This document shows, one piece after another, positions 44,317 through 51,598 of a stretch of 64,000 nt of DNA. Positions within the stretch are counted from its first letter, which is position 1. Every line of letters starts with the position of its first letter. This DNA is from Streptomyces vilmorinianum (GTDB taxonomy: Bacteria; Actinomycetota; Actinomycetes; Streptomycetales; Streptomycetaceae). The stretch is taken from assembly GCF_005517195.1 (NCBI RefSeq), contig NZ_CP040244.1:5226001-5290000 (forward strand), in the 5' to 3' direction. Below the pieces are notes generated by a model. The model saw nothing but the letters and a program-made list of their open reading frames with translations. It was not told the origin of the DNA and made no database searches. Made by a program: the position numbers and the translations under genes.

Positions 44317-45210
44317 GTGACCATTTCTGTACGAAAGATGTCGGCGCTCGCGCTGCTGAGCGCAGTTCTCGTCGGCTGTGGCGGGGGCACGGCCGACACG
44401 GCGGCCCCCGTGCGCCCGGCGGCGAGTGCGAGCGAGGCGGCGCCGAGCGCGTCCGCGAGCGCCGGTGCCGCGCCCGGGCCGGCGACCGTGCGCAAGGCGC
44501 CGCCCACCCTGGCGCCCGGGCCCGGGGGCCTCACGCCCGTGTTCGAGCGGGCGCCCAAGGGCGGGGAGAAGGTCGTGGCGCTGACCTTCGACGCCGACAT
44601 GACGGCCGACCAGGGGGCGCGGGCCGCGGGCGGAGAGCGCTTCGACAACCCCCAGCTGATCCAGACGCTGCGGCGCCTCAAGGTCGACTCCACCGTCTTC
44701 ATGACGGGCCGCTGGGCCGAGGAGTACCCGGACCAGGCCCGGTCCATCGGCAACGACCCCCGCTTCGAGATCGCCAACCACTCCTACAGCCACCACGCCT
44801 TCGCCTCGCCCTGCTACGGCCTGCCGGCGGTGGAGCGGACGGCCATGGCCGCCGACGTCCAGCGCGCCTTCGACGCCTTCCGTGACGCGGGGGCGCGCAA
44901 TGTCGTGCCGTACTTCCGCTTCCCCGGCGGCTGCTACGACGACGCGGCGCTGCGCGCGCTCGCGCCCGCGAAGGTCACGGCGGTGCAGTGGGACGTGGTC
45001 AGCGGCGACGCCTTCGCCAAGGACGGACACGCGGTCGCCCGGCAGGTGCTCGACGGCGTGAAGCCCGGCTCTCTCGTGGTGATGCACTGCACCCGCAGCG
45101 CCGCCCCCGTCACGGAGCAGGCGGTCCGCACGATCGTGCCGGAGCTGCGGGCCAGGGGCTACCGCTTCGTGAAGGTCTCCGAGCTGATGGCGCTGAAGAG
45201 CACCGCCTGA
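44317..45210 (+). CDS. lipoprotein polysaccharide deacetylase (NodB/CE4)
   Basis: 297 residues. A lipobox LSAVLVGCG puts Cys21 as the lipid attachment site; then an Ala/Ser/Pro linker and a CE4 domain. Motif 1 TFDADMTADQ holds the catalytic Asp and metal Asp, motif 2 NHSYSHHAF is HxxxH, motif 3 RFPGGCYD, and VVMHC is near the C-terminus. Removes acetyl groups from cell-wall or exopolysaccharide glycans on the outer face of the membrane. The GTG at 44317 is chosen because of the leaderless -10; ATG 44338 would still leave a lipobox. Confidence 0.88.
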   Translation: MTISVRKMSALALLSAVLVGCGGGTADTAAPVRPAASASEAAPSASASAGAAPGPATVRKAPPTLAPGPGGLTPVFERAPKGGEKVVALTFDADMTADQGARAAGGERFDNPQLIQTLRRLKVDSTVFMTGRWAEEYPDQARSIGNDPRFEIANHSYSHHAFASPCYGLPAVERTAMAADVQRAFDAFRDAGARNVVPYFRFPGGCYDDAALRALAPAKVTAVQWDVVSGDAFAKDGHAVARQVLDGVKPGSLVVMHCTRSAAPVTEQAVRTIVPELRARGYRFVKVSELMALKSTA

Positions 45211-45243
45211 GCGTGCTCGGCCCCGCTCGGGGACGATGCCTGC

Positions 45244-46323
45244 CTACGGCGTGCCGGGAAGCCGGACCGTGACGAGGAGACCGCCGGCGGGGAGGGGGGC
45301 GAGGTCGAGGGTCCCGTCGTGGGCGCGGACGATGCTGTGCACGATGGCGAGGCCGAGGCCGACGCCGGCGTGCTCGTCGGCGCGTACGCGTTCCGTTCCG
45401 CGCTGGAAGGGTTCGGTGAGGGTCGGTACCAGTTCCGGTGGGAGCGGATGCCCCGTGTTCTCGACCCGCACCACGCTCGCGTCGCCCCGCGCCTCGGTGT
45501 GGACCGTCACGGTGCCGCCGGCGGGGAGGTTGTGGACGACGGCGTTCTGGACGAGGTTCGTCATCAGCCGCAGCAGGAGCTCCGCGGAGCCGCTGGTCCG
45601 TGTCGCTCCGCCGGTGACGTCGAGCGTGATCCCGCGCTGTTCGGCCAGGGGGAGCAGGGCTTCGGCGGCCTCTTCGGCGACGAGGGAGAGGTCGACGCTC
45701 TCGCGGGTGACGTTCCCGCGGTCGCTGCGGCTGAGCAGCAGGAGGGCCTCGGTGAGGTCGATCGCGCGCGTATTGACAGCCTGCAGGCGTCGGATGAGTT
45801 CGCCCCGGTCCCGCGTGGGGTCCTTGCGGGCGACGTCGAGGAGCGTCCGCGAGATGGCCAGCGGGGTGCGCAGTTCGTGGGAGGCGTTCGCGGCGAACCG
45901 CTGCTGCTCGGCGACGTGGGACTCGAGTTGTTCGAGCATCGAGTCGAACGCGTCGGAGAGTTCACGGAATTCGTCCTGGCGGCCTTCCATGCGGATCCGG
46001 TGGGCCAGCGATCCGGTCCCGGCCCTCCGTGCCGCGGCCGTGATCCGTGTGAGCGGTGCCAGCATCCGGCCGGCGAGGATCCACCCCCCGACGAGGCCGA
46101 ACACGAGCAGGAAGACCATCGCCACGGCCGCCGCGGGGGCGAAGGTGCGCACGAGGAGGTAGCGGTTGGGCGCGATCCCGAGAAGGCCCTGGGAGTTGTC
46201 GGGTACGTAGCGCAGCAGGAATCCCCACACCACGGCCAGCAGGAGAGCGCCGGCGACGGCGAGGAACCCGGCGTAGCTGAGGGTGAGTCTCAGTCGGGCG
46301 CTGAGCCCTGGACGTCTACGCAT
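45244..46323 (-). CDS. sensor histidine kinase
   Basis: 359 residues. Two membrane segments (about 15-38 and 62-88), HAMP, a phospho-accepting His in FAANASHELRTPLA near residue 147, N-box LVQNAVVHN near 248, and G-box GVGLGLAIVHSIV near 330. The short periplasmic loop (about 25 residues) suggests membrane or membrane-proximal sensing. The ATG at 46323 overlaps the response-regulator stop by eight bases, so the two are translationally coupled. Cognate partner of the adjacent OmpR-type regulator. Confidence 0.92.
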   Translation of the reverse strand: MRRRPGLSARLRLTLSYAGFLAVAGALLLAVVWGFLLRYVPDNSQGLLGIAPNRYLLVRTFAPAAAVAMVFLLVFGLVGGWILAGRMLAPLTRITAAARRAGTGSLAHRIRMEGRQDEFRELSDAFDSMLEQLESHVAEQQRFAANASHELRTPLAISRTLLDVARKDPTRDRGELIRRLQAVNTRAIDLTEALLLLSRSDRGNVTRESVDLSLVAEEAAEALLPLAEQRGITLDVTGGATRTSGSAELLLRLMTNLVQNAVVHNLPAGGTVTVHTEARGDASVVRVENTGHPLPPELVPTLTEPFQRGTERVRADEHAGVGLGLAIVHSIVRAHDGTLDLAPLPAGGLLVTVRLPGTP

Positions 46324-47011
46324 GCGTACGGCCGGGGCGGGTGGCGTCGGGGCCGGTGTCGATGCGGTAGCCGACACCCGGCACCGTGGCGATGACCCAT
46401 GGTTCGCCGAGCCGCTTGCGCAGTGCGGATACGGTGATGCGGACGGCGTTGGTGAAGGGGTGGGCATTCTCGTCCCAGGCCCGTTCCAGCAGCTCTTCGG
46501 CGCTGACGACCCCGCCTTCGGCGGCGACGAGGACGTCGAGCACGGCGAACTGTTTACGGGTGAGCGCGACGTAGCGTCCGTCGCGGAAGACCTCCCGGCG
46601 GAAGGGGTCGAGCCGCAGGCCCGCGATCTCGCGGACCGGGGGCCGGGCGTACGCGCGCCTGCGGTCGAGCGCCCTCAGCCGCAGGACGAGCTCCCGCAGC
46701 TCGAACGGCTTGGTGAGGTAGTCGTCGGCACCGAGCTCGAACCCGGACGCCTTGTCGTCGATCCGGTCGGCGGCGGTGAGCATGAGGATCGGGATGCCGC
46801 TGCCGGAGGCGACGATGCGCCGGGCGACCTCGTCGCCGGAGGGGCCCGGGATGTCGCGGTCGAGGACCGCGAGGTCGTAGGAGTTGACGCCGAGCAGTTC
46901 CAGGGCGGAGTCGCCGTCGCCTGCGATGTCGGCGGCGATCGCCTCGAGCCGCAGACCGTCACGGACGGCTTCGGCCAGGTAGGGCTCGTCCTCCACGATC
47001 AGTACACGCAT
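46316..47011 (-). CDS. OmpR-family response regulator
   Basis: 231 residues. Receiver domain with D8/D9 acidic pocket, phosphorylatable D51 in LAVLDRDIPG, T80 and K101 in LTKPF; C-terminal winged helix (about 130-225: RKQFAVLDVLVAAEGGVVSAEELLERAW ... VGYRID). The start has TAGGCT exactly six bases before the ATG and no ribosome binding site, so the mRNA is probably leaderless. An 11-bp motif shared with vanZ lies in the -35 region, suggesting auto-regulation. Confidence 0.95.
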   Translation of the reverse strand: MRVLIVEDEPYLAEAVRDGLRLEAIAADIAGDGDSALELLGVNSYDLAVLDRDIPGPSGDEVARRIVASGSGIPILMLTAADRIDDKASGFELGADDYLTKPFELRELVLRLRALDRRRAYARPPVREIAGLRLDPFRREVFRDGRYVALTRKQFAVLDVLVAAEGGVVSAEELLERAWDENAHPFTNAVRITVSALRKRLGEPWVIATVPGVGYRIDTGPDATRPGRTHA

Positions 47012-47017
47012 GCCTGA

Positions 47018-47053
47018 AGCCTAAGCAGCACGACATATCGCCGGCGTATGCGA
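47018..47053 (-). promoter_or_regulatory. leaderless RR promoter with putative activator site
   Basis: On the minus strand TAGGCT (47023-47018) is six bases before the ATG. No consensus -35 is found; instead GGCGTATGCGA (plus-strand 47043-47053) occupies that position. The same 11-mer occurs 32 bp before vanZ. An activator-dependent, auto-regulated promoter is the simplest reading. Confidence 0.55.
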
Positions 47054-47079
47054 AGACGTCTGCCCACCGGACACGCGAC

Positions 47080-47790
47080 TCAGCCCGCCGGTGCCGCCGC
47101 CGGCGCGGGGTGAGGCCGGTCCGATCGCGCTTCCGCCGTGGTGCGCCACCAGCGGCGCGACGCGAGCGCGGCCAGGACGGCGCCGGCGGCGTTGACCAGT
47201 ACGTCGTCCACGGAGGACACCCGGTCGAGGCGCAGGACGTACTGTGCGGTTTCGACCAGGACCGAGCCGCCCGCCCCGAGCGCCAGGATCCGCGGCACGG
47301 ACGCCAGGGCCACGAACCGCATCGGGGCGAAGAACCCCAGCGCCGCGAAGATCAGCAGGTTGCCGATGATCCCGCCCGGCCCCATGGTGACCAGGTCCCG
47401 CAGCGGCACCAGGCTCACCCGGGCGGGGACGATGCCGGCCCCGGCGCCCGGCATCATGGTCATCCACAGGAACGGCACCGTCCCATGGACCATGCCCACC
47501 TCGGCCAGCGACATCCGCCACGCCGACGCGACACCGGCGGCACGCCGACGACGCGCCAGGGCCCACACCACCAGCGCCGCCAGCGGCAGCGCGACCAACG
47601 TGATGAGCACCACGCCGTTGAACGTGTCGAAGCAGCCGTGCCACCGCCCGGCCATGCACATCGGAGCGGACATCATGAGCGGCCGCCGCACGACGAACAC
47701 GGCGCTCGCCGCGCCGAGGATCGCCGGACCGAGGAGCACGATCCTGCGCGTGCGGCGGGGCGGTGCCGACAGGGATGCGTTGTGGTTCAT
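47080..47790 (-). CDS. VanZ-family membrane protein
   Basis: 236 residues with about five to six membrane segments. VSLVPLRDLVTMGPGGIIGNLLIFAALGFFAPM and VLVETAQYVLRLDRVSSVDDVLVNAAGAVLA contain the hydrophilic motifs of the VanZ domain. VanZ confers low-level teicoplanin resistance in enterococci; here there is no VanHAX, so the role is unknown, possibly envelope-related. The ATG at 47790 has GGGGGG immediately upstream. Lies 69 bp before the response regulator gene, same strand, and shares its upstream motif. Confidence 0.85.
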   Translation of the reverse strand: MNHNASLSAPPRRTRRIVLLGPAILGAASAVFVVRRPLMMSAPMCMAGRWHGCFDTFNGVVLITLVALPLAALVVWALARRRRAAGVASAWRMSLAEVGMVHGTVPFLWMTMMPGAGAGIVPARVSLVPLRDLVTMGPGGIIGNLLIFAALGFFAPMRFVALASVPRILALGAGGSVLVETAQYVLRLDRVSSVDDVLVNAAGAVLAALASRRWWRTTAEARSDRPHPAPAAAPAG

Positions 47791-47821
47791 GCCCCCCATT
47801 GGAGACGGAGGGCCGTTGCGG

Positions 47822-47847
47822 GGGCGTATGCGATTTTCGATACGCCC
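47822..47847. promoter_or_regulatory. inverted repeat and shared 11-mer upstream of vanZ
   Basis: GGGCGTAT (47822-47829) and ATACGCCC (47840-47847) are perfect reverse complements separated by ten bases. Included is GGCGTATGCGA (47823-47833), identical to the sequence upstream of the response-regulator gene at the same distance (32 bp) from the start codon. A likely binding site for that regulator; further GATAC/CGAAAT half-like sites follow at 47850-47862. Confidence 0.55.
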
Positions 47848-47896
47848 GCGATACACGAAATCCCCGGCATCGACCCGTCACGGGGAGGGACGTCCG

Positions 47897-48055
47897 TCAG
47901 CCGGAGCAGGCGGTGCGCTGGGCCTCCTGCCACTCGCACTCCGGGCAGAGGGTGATCCCCTTGGTCGACTCGGGGTACTCGGTCGGCTTCCGGCACAGCA
48001 CGCACTCGGCGTACGGCGGTCCACCGACATCCGTGTACGACGTCTCCTCGTCCAT
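47897..48055 (-). CDS. small CxxC zinc-ribbon protein
   Basis: 52 residues: acidic N-terminus, then two CxxC pairs (ECVLCRKP and LCPEC) 16 residues apart, and a lone C near the end (RTACSG). Looks like a treble-clef or zinc-ribbon mini-protein. A GAAGG ribosome binding site lies ahead of the ATG. It starts 14 bp downstream of the ABC permease gene stop, so it is probably the last gene of that operon. Role unknown; may bind protein or RNA. Confidence 0.75.
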   Translation of the reverse strand: MDEETSYTDVGGPPYAECVLCRKPTEYPESTKGITLCPECEWQEAQRTACSG

Positions 48056-48069
48056 GCCTTCGAGCGTAC

Positions 48070-48720
48070 TCACTCGCGCCAGGCCGTCGCCTTGCACGCT
48101 AGCGCCACCGCGGCGCCCGCGATCACCAGGGCGCCGAGGAACGCGAGCCAGGGCACGTGGACGGTCGCGGTGAGGGAGCCGGTGACCAGACCCGTCACGG
48201 CGTGCTTCGCCGGCGAACCGCTCGTCACCAGCGCCAGCAGCGAGCCCAGGACCAGGGCCGCCAGCGACCAGCCGGGGGCGTGCAGGACGGGCCGGGTGCA
48301 CAGGGCGCCCAGGGCCGCGCCGGTCAGGACGCAGACCCCGGCGGCGAGCAGCCCGGCGGTACCGGCGGCGAACGGGTCGACCCCGCGCAGGTCGCTCACC
48401 GCCGTCACGCCGAGCACGGCGACCGTGCCGAGCAGCACCATGCACCCGACGGCGGCGAGGGACGCCGCGAGGTGGGCCCGCTGCCGGCCGGCCGTGGCCG
48501 CCACCACGTGCCGCGCGGCGGCCGGTTCCTGGTTGAGGCAGATCCGTACGACCCAGGCGGTGACGGGGAGCAGCGCGGCTGCCGCGTACCCGAGGGCGCC
48601 GAGCACGGGCTCCCCGGCGCGCACGCCCACGCCGAGGAAGACCGCGTACAGCAGCAGCGGCGCGAGCCAGCGCTGCGAACGCAGGAACAGATCGGTCTGG
48701 TAGCGCAGAAGAGCTGTCAT
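48070..48720 (-). CDS. ABC transporter membrane protein
   Basis: 216 residues, mostly hydrophobic with about six membrane segments. Begins TALLRYQTDLFLRSQRWLAPLLLYAVFLG, typical of ABC-2-like permeases in actinobacteria. No extracellular binding protein gene is present. The ATGA overlap with the ATPase gene (4 bp) shows they form one transporter. Substrate unknown; the small zinc-ribbon gene follows. Confidence 0.82.
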   Translation of the reverse strand: MTALLRYQTDLFLRSQRWLAPLLLYAVFLGVGVRAGEPVLGALGYAAAALLPVTAWVVRICLNQEPAAARHVVAATAGRQRAHLAASLAAVGCMVLLGTVAVLGVTAVSDLRGVDPFAAGTAGLLAAGVCVLTGAALGALCTRPVLHAPGWSLAALVLGSLLALVTSGSPAKHAVTGLVTGSLTATVHVPWLAFLGALVIAGAAVALACKATAWRE

Positions 48721-49595
48721 ACCCGGACGCCTTCGGTGCTCAGCCGGTGAATGTGCCAGGAGGCGTCGAGCAGCGCCCGGAGCAGTTCGTCGGAGTGGGC
48801 CGCGTCGACGCCGCAGACGGTCGTACCGTCGGATCCCGGCTCGTACGAGGGCGAGCCCGGCAGCCCGCCGGGGAGCGCGCGCCCGCCGGAGACCACGATC
48901 CGCACCCGTACCCCTCCCCCTGTCCGTGGCCGCGCCGTGCCGGCGGGTCCGGCGGGTCCGGCAGGTCCGGCAGGTCCGGCAGGTCCGGCAGATCCGGCGG
49001 GCTCGGTCCGTACCCGCCCCGCCTCCACCGTGCACACCACGTCGGCCTCCCCGGCCAGCCGGCGCGGGTCGTGGTCGACGAAGACGACCGTCCCGCCGGC
49101 CGCGACCCGTTCGCGGACCGCGCCGTCGAGTTCCTGCCGGGCGGCCGTGTCCAGGCCGGTCCACGCCTCGTCCAGGACCAGCAGGGCGGGGCCCGCGAGC
49201 AGGGCCTGGGCGACGGCGACCTTCTGGCTGCTGCCCTTGGAGAGTTCGTCGAGCGGGGTGTCGGCGAAGGAGCCCGCGCCGAAGCGGTCCAGCCACTCCC
49301 CCGCCCTGCGCGCCGCGTCCGCCCGCCCGAGCCCCTGGACGCGGCCGAGGTGGACCAGATAGCCGGTCGCGGTGAAGGGCAGCGCGGCCGCGAAGCGTTC
49401 GGGGACGTACGCCGTGCGCTGAGGCCGGCCCGTGATCCGGCCCTCCGTGGGCGCGTCGATGCCCGCGATCAGGCGGAGCAGCGTCGACTTGCCCGTGCCA
49501 TTCGTGCCGGTGATCCGGACGAGGGCGCCGGCGGGCAGGGCGAGGCCCACCTCGCGCAGCACCCACGGTCCGCGCAGGCCGTAACGGCGGCCCAC
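48717..49595 (-). CDS. ABC transporter ATP-binding protein with GPA-repeat linker
   Basis: About 292 residues from the GTG at 49595. Walker A TGTNGTGKSTLL near residue 30, signature LSKGSSQKVAVAQAL near 117, Walker B LLVLDEAW near 137, and switch His in VFVDHD. A GPA/AGP collagen-like stretch links to a C-terminal segment (VRIVVSGGRALPGG ... ELLRALLDASWHIHRL) resembling a regulatory domain. The start is uncertain: the expected first strand LNLERVGRRYG would be included only if a CTG at 49622, overlapping the AIM24 stop, were used. Confidence 0.85.
   Translation of the reverse strand: MGRRYGLRGPWVLREVGLALPAGALVRITGTNGTGKSTLLRLIAGIDAPTEGRITGRPQRTAYVPERFAAALPFTATGYLVHLGRVQGLGRADAARRAGEWLDRFGAGSFADTPLDELSKGSSQKVAVAQALLAGPALLVLDEAWTGLDTAARQELDGAVRERVAAGGTVVFVDHDPRRLAGEADVVCTVEAGRVRTEPAGSAGPAGPAGPAGPAGPAGTARPRTGGGVRVRIVVSGGRALPGGLPGSPSYEPGSDGTTVCGVDAAHSDELLRALLDASWHIHRLSTEGVRV
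48941..49005. repeat. 9-bp tandem repeat encoding Gly-Pro-Ala-type tripeptides
   Basis: Seven units of the CGGCRGGTC type in tandem encode an AGP repeat in the ABC ATPase, about residues 197-217. Units differ only at one wobble base. A collagen-like flexible linker between the ATPase and its C-terminal domain. Confidence 0.7.
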
Positions 49596-49618
49596 CCGTT
49601 CCAGGTTCAGCTTCGGGT

Positions 49619-50296
49619 TCAGTTCGACGACGCCTTCTGCGGGGTGAGCTCGCTCGGGCGGACGATGACGAAGCCCTGGCCCTCCAGCCGCAGCTGGACG
49701 GCCTCTCCCGAGCCGCCCCGGATCATCGAGCCGATGGACTGCGAGCGGTGCAGCGAGGTCTGCAGCTGCTCGCTCCACCCGACGACCGCGTCGGTGTCGA
49801 CGCACACCGGCGCCTGCGGGGTGACGGGGATGACGATCGGGCTGCCCTCGCAGATCAGGGCGATCTTTCCGTACCCGGTGAAGACGCTGTTGAAGAGGCC
49901 GCCGCCGGTCATGCCGGCGCCCTTCACCGTCTTGATCTCGTACGAGAGGGTGGAGTCGAAGCAGAGCACGTTGCGGCCGTTCACGGTGAGCGCGTCGCCC
50001 TGCTCGATCTCGACGATGAAGCAGTTCTGCGCCTCGTGCGCGAACCACGCCTCGCCCTGGCCCCGGACGGCCATCAGCGCCAGGCCCTCGCCGGTGACGG
50101 CGCGCTTGAGCATGCCGCCGATGCCCTGGCCCTTGCGCTCGAACTGCAGGTCGCCGCGGAAGGCGATCATCGAGCCCTGGCGTGCGTGCATCTCGCCGTT
50201 GACGGCGTACTTGACGGCCTTGGAGTTCTGCAGGCTCATGCCGGGGAACGTCGCGGTCTCGGCAAGGTGTTCGCTGGCAAAAAGATCGCTCTTCAT
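49619..50296 (-). CDS. AIM24-family protein
   Basis: 225 residues. Beta-rich protein with VKYAVNGEMHARQGSMIAFRGDLQFERKG at the start and a Gly-rich IGGMLKRAVTGEGLALMAVRG middle; DAVVGWSEQLQTSL is the family's C-terminal signature. AIM24 domains are also called TerB-/tryptophan-RNA-binding-attenuator-like in some tools; the bacterial function is unknown. First gene of the AIM24-ATPase-permease-ribbon unit. Its stop overlaps the possible CTG start of the ATPase. Confidence 0.88.
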   Translation of the reverse strand: MKSDLFASEHLAETATFPGMSLQNSKAVKYAVNGEMHARQGSMIAFRGDLQFERKGQGIGGMLKRAVTGEGLALMAVRGQGEAWFAHEAQNCFIVEIEQGDALTVNGRNVLCFDSTLSYEIKTVKGAGMTGGGLFNSVFTGYGKIALICEGSPIVIPVTPQAPVCVDTDAVVGWSEQLQTSLHRSQSIGSMIRGGSGEAVQLRLEGQGFVIVRPSELTPQKASSN

Positions 50297-50366
50297 GCGG
50301 GCATCCTGTCCCGGAAGCTCTGATTCCTACAAGAAGCCCTGATACGCGCAGTGGCAGACTTGGCGG

Positions 50367-51074
50367 GTGAGCAGCAACGAGACCGACGCACGTGACCAGA
50401 AGCCGCAGTTCGTCCTGCCCCTCGTCGTACGGATCGAGCGGGCCGAACCCCCGGCCCGTACCGACGCCCTGGAGACGGCGGCCCACGCCGTCCTGGAGAT
50501 CCTCGCCGACGAACGCTCGACCGGCGACGGGGAGTGGGCGCAGGCCATGACGGACTGGCAGGACGCCCGGATCCGCAAGGTCGTGCGCCGGGCGCGCGGC
50601 GCGGAGTGGCGGCGGGCGGAGGCGCTGCCGGGGATCACGGTGACCGGTACGGCCGCGGAGGTACGGGTGTTCCCGCCGGTCCCGCTGGACGGCTGGCCCA
50701 AGGAGCTGGCCAAGCTGCAGGTGTCGGGCACCGACCTGGAGGACCCGGCCGAGCCCGGCGACGTACCGCCCGGGGCCGCGCTGCTCTGGCTCAACCCGGA
50801 GCTCGACATGTCCGCGGGCAAGACGATGGCCCAGGCGGGCCACGGGGCGCAGCTGCTGTGGTGGGCGATGTCGGAGGCGGACCGCAAGGCGTGGCGGGAG
50901 GCGGGCTTCCCGCTGGCCGTGCGCACCGCGGAGCCGGAGCGCTGGGCCGAGCTGGCCACGAGCGGGCTGCCGGTGGTGCGGGACGCGGGGTTCACCGAGA
51001 TCGCCCCCGGGCCGACTTTCGCGGTCGAGGGGAGCGAGCATTTCGGCTCTCACCTGCGCCTGCGGCAGGTCTGA
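50367..51074 (+). CDS. peptidyl-tRNA hydrolase PTH2-like protein
   Basis: 235 residues, with the PTH2 motif LDMSAGKTMAQAGHGAQ near residue 148 (K and the His region match the archaeal-type Pth2 catalytic set). The N-terminal ~100 residues are an added helical region. Pth2 recycles peptidyl-tRNA; in actinobacteria such proteins are extra to Pth1, and activity is not assured. GTG start at 50367. Divergent from the AIM24 gene; a hairpin with an A-run follows. Confidence 0.8.
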   Translation: MSSNETDARDQKPQFVLPLVVRIERAEPPARTDALETAAHAVLEILADERSTGDGEWAQAMTDWQDARIRKVVRRARGAEWRRAEALPGITVTGTAAEVRVFPPVPLDGWPKELAKLQVSGTDLEDPAEPGDVPPGAALLWLNPELDMSAGKTMAQAGHGAQLLWWAMSEADRKAWREAGFPLAVRTAEPERWAELATSGLPVVRDAGFTEIAPGPTFAVEGSEHFGSHLRLRQV

Positions 51075-51093
51075 GGGCTGTCCCACAAAAAAA

Positions 51094-51124
51094 CCGGACC
51101 GCGATGTCGAGAACTCGCGTCCGG
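51094..51124 (+). terminator. hairpin terminator after PTH2 gene
   Basis: CCGGAC (51094-51099) and GCGA (51101-51104) pair with TCGC (51115-51118) and GTCCGG (51119-51124), with one bulged C and a ten-base loop. An A-run (51086-51093) precedes it, so on the opposite strand it would be a hairpin followed by a U-tract. Confidence 0.55.
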
Positions 51125-51183
51125 CTCCGTCCCCGGGGTGAACGCGACCACAATGGGTCGCACGAGCACCGAGGAGAACCACG

Positions 51184-51597
51184 ATGGCCAAGTACCTGCT
51201 GCTGAAGCACTACCGCGGCGCCCCGGCCGCGGTCAACGACGTGCCCATGGACCGGTGGACGCCGGAGGAGATCTCGGCGCACGTGCGGTACATGAACGAC
51301 TTCGCGGCCCGGCTCGAGAAGACCGGTGAGTTCGTCGACGGTCAGGCGCTCGCCCCCGAGGGGACGTGGGTCCGGTACGACGGCGAGGGGCGCCCGCCGG
51401 TCACCGACGGGCCGTTCGCCGAGACGAAGGACCTCATCGCCGGCTGGATGGTGATCGACGTCGACAGCTACGAGCGCGCCGTCGAGCTGGCCGGGGAGCT
51501 GTCGGCCGCCCCTGGGGCAGGCGGGAAGCCGATCCACGAGTGGCTCGAGCTGCGCCCGTTCCTGGCCGCGGCGCCCACCATCACGGAGTGCCACTGA
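51184..51597 (+). CDS. YciI/DGPF-domain protein, partner of ECF sigma factor
   Basis: 137 residues of the YCII-related DGPF family: KYLLLKHYRG at the N-terminus and DGPFAETKDLIAGW near residues 76-89. Members are nearly always encoded just upstream of an ECF42-type sigma factor, with one codon or less between, as here (1 bp). Biochemical function unknown; possibly a small-molecule sensor or enzyme that affects the sigma factor. GAGGAGAACC precedes the ATG. Confidence 0.92.
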   Translation: MAKYLLLKHYRGAPAAVNDVPMDRWTPEEISAHVRYMNDFAARLEKTGEFVDGQALAPEGTWVRYDGEGRPPVTDGPFAETKDLIAGWMVIDVDSYERAVELAGELSAAPGAGGKPIHEWLELRPFLAAAPTITECH

Positions 51598-51598
51598 A

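Noticed and set aside
45244-47790. VanZ plus two-component system as a glycopeptide-resistance cluster
   Set aside because: No VanH, VanA or VanX genes and no peptidoglycan-precursor genes nearby. VanZ-family membrane proteins are widespread in actinobacteria, so resistance should not be inferred.
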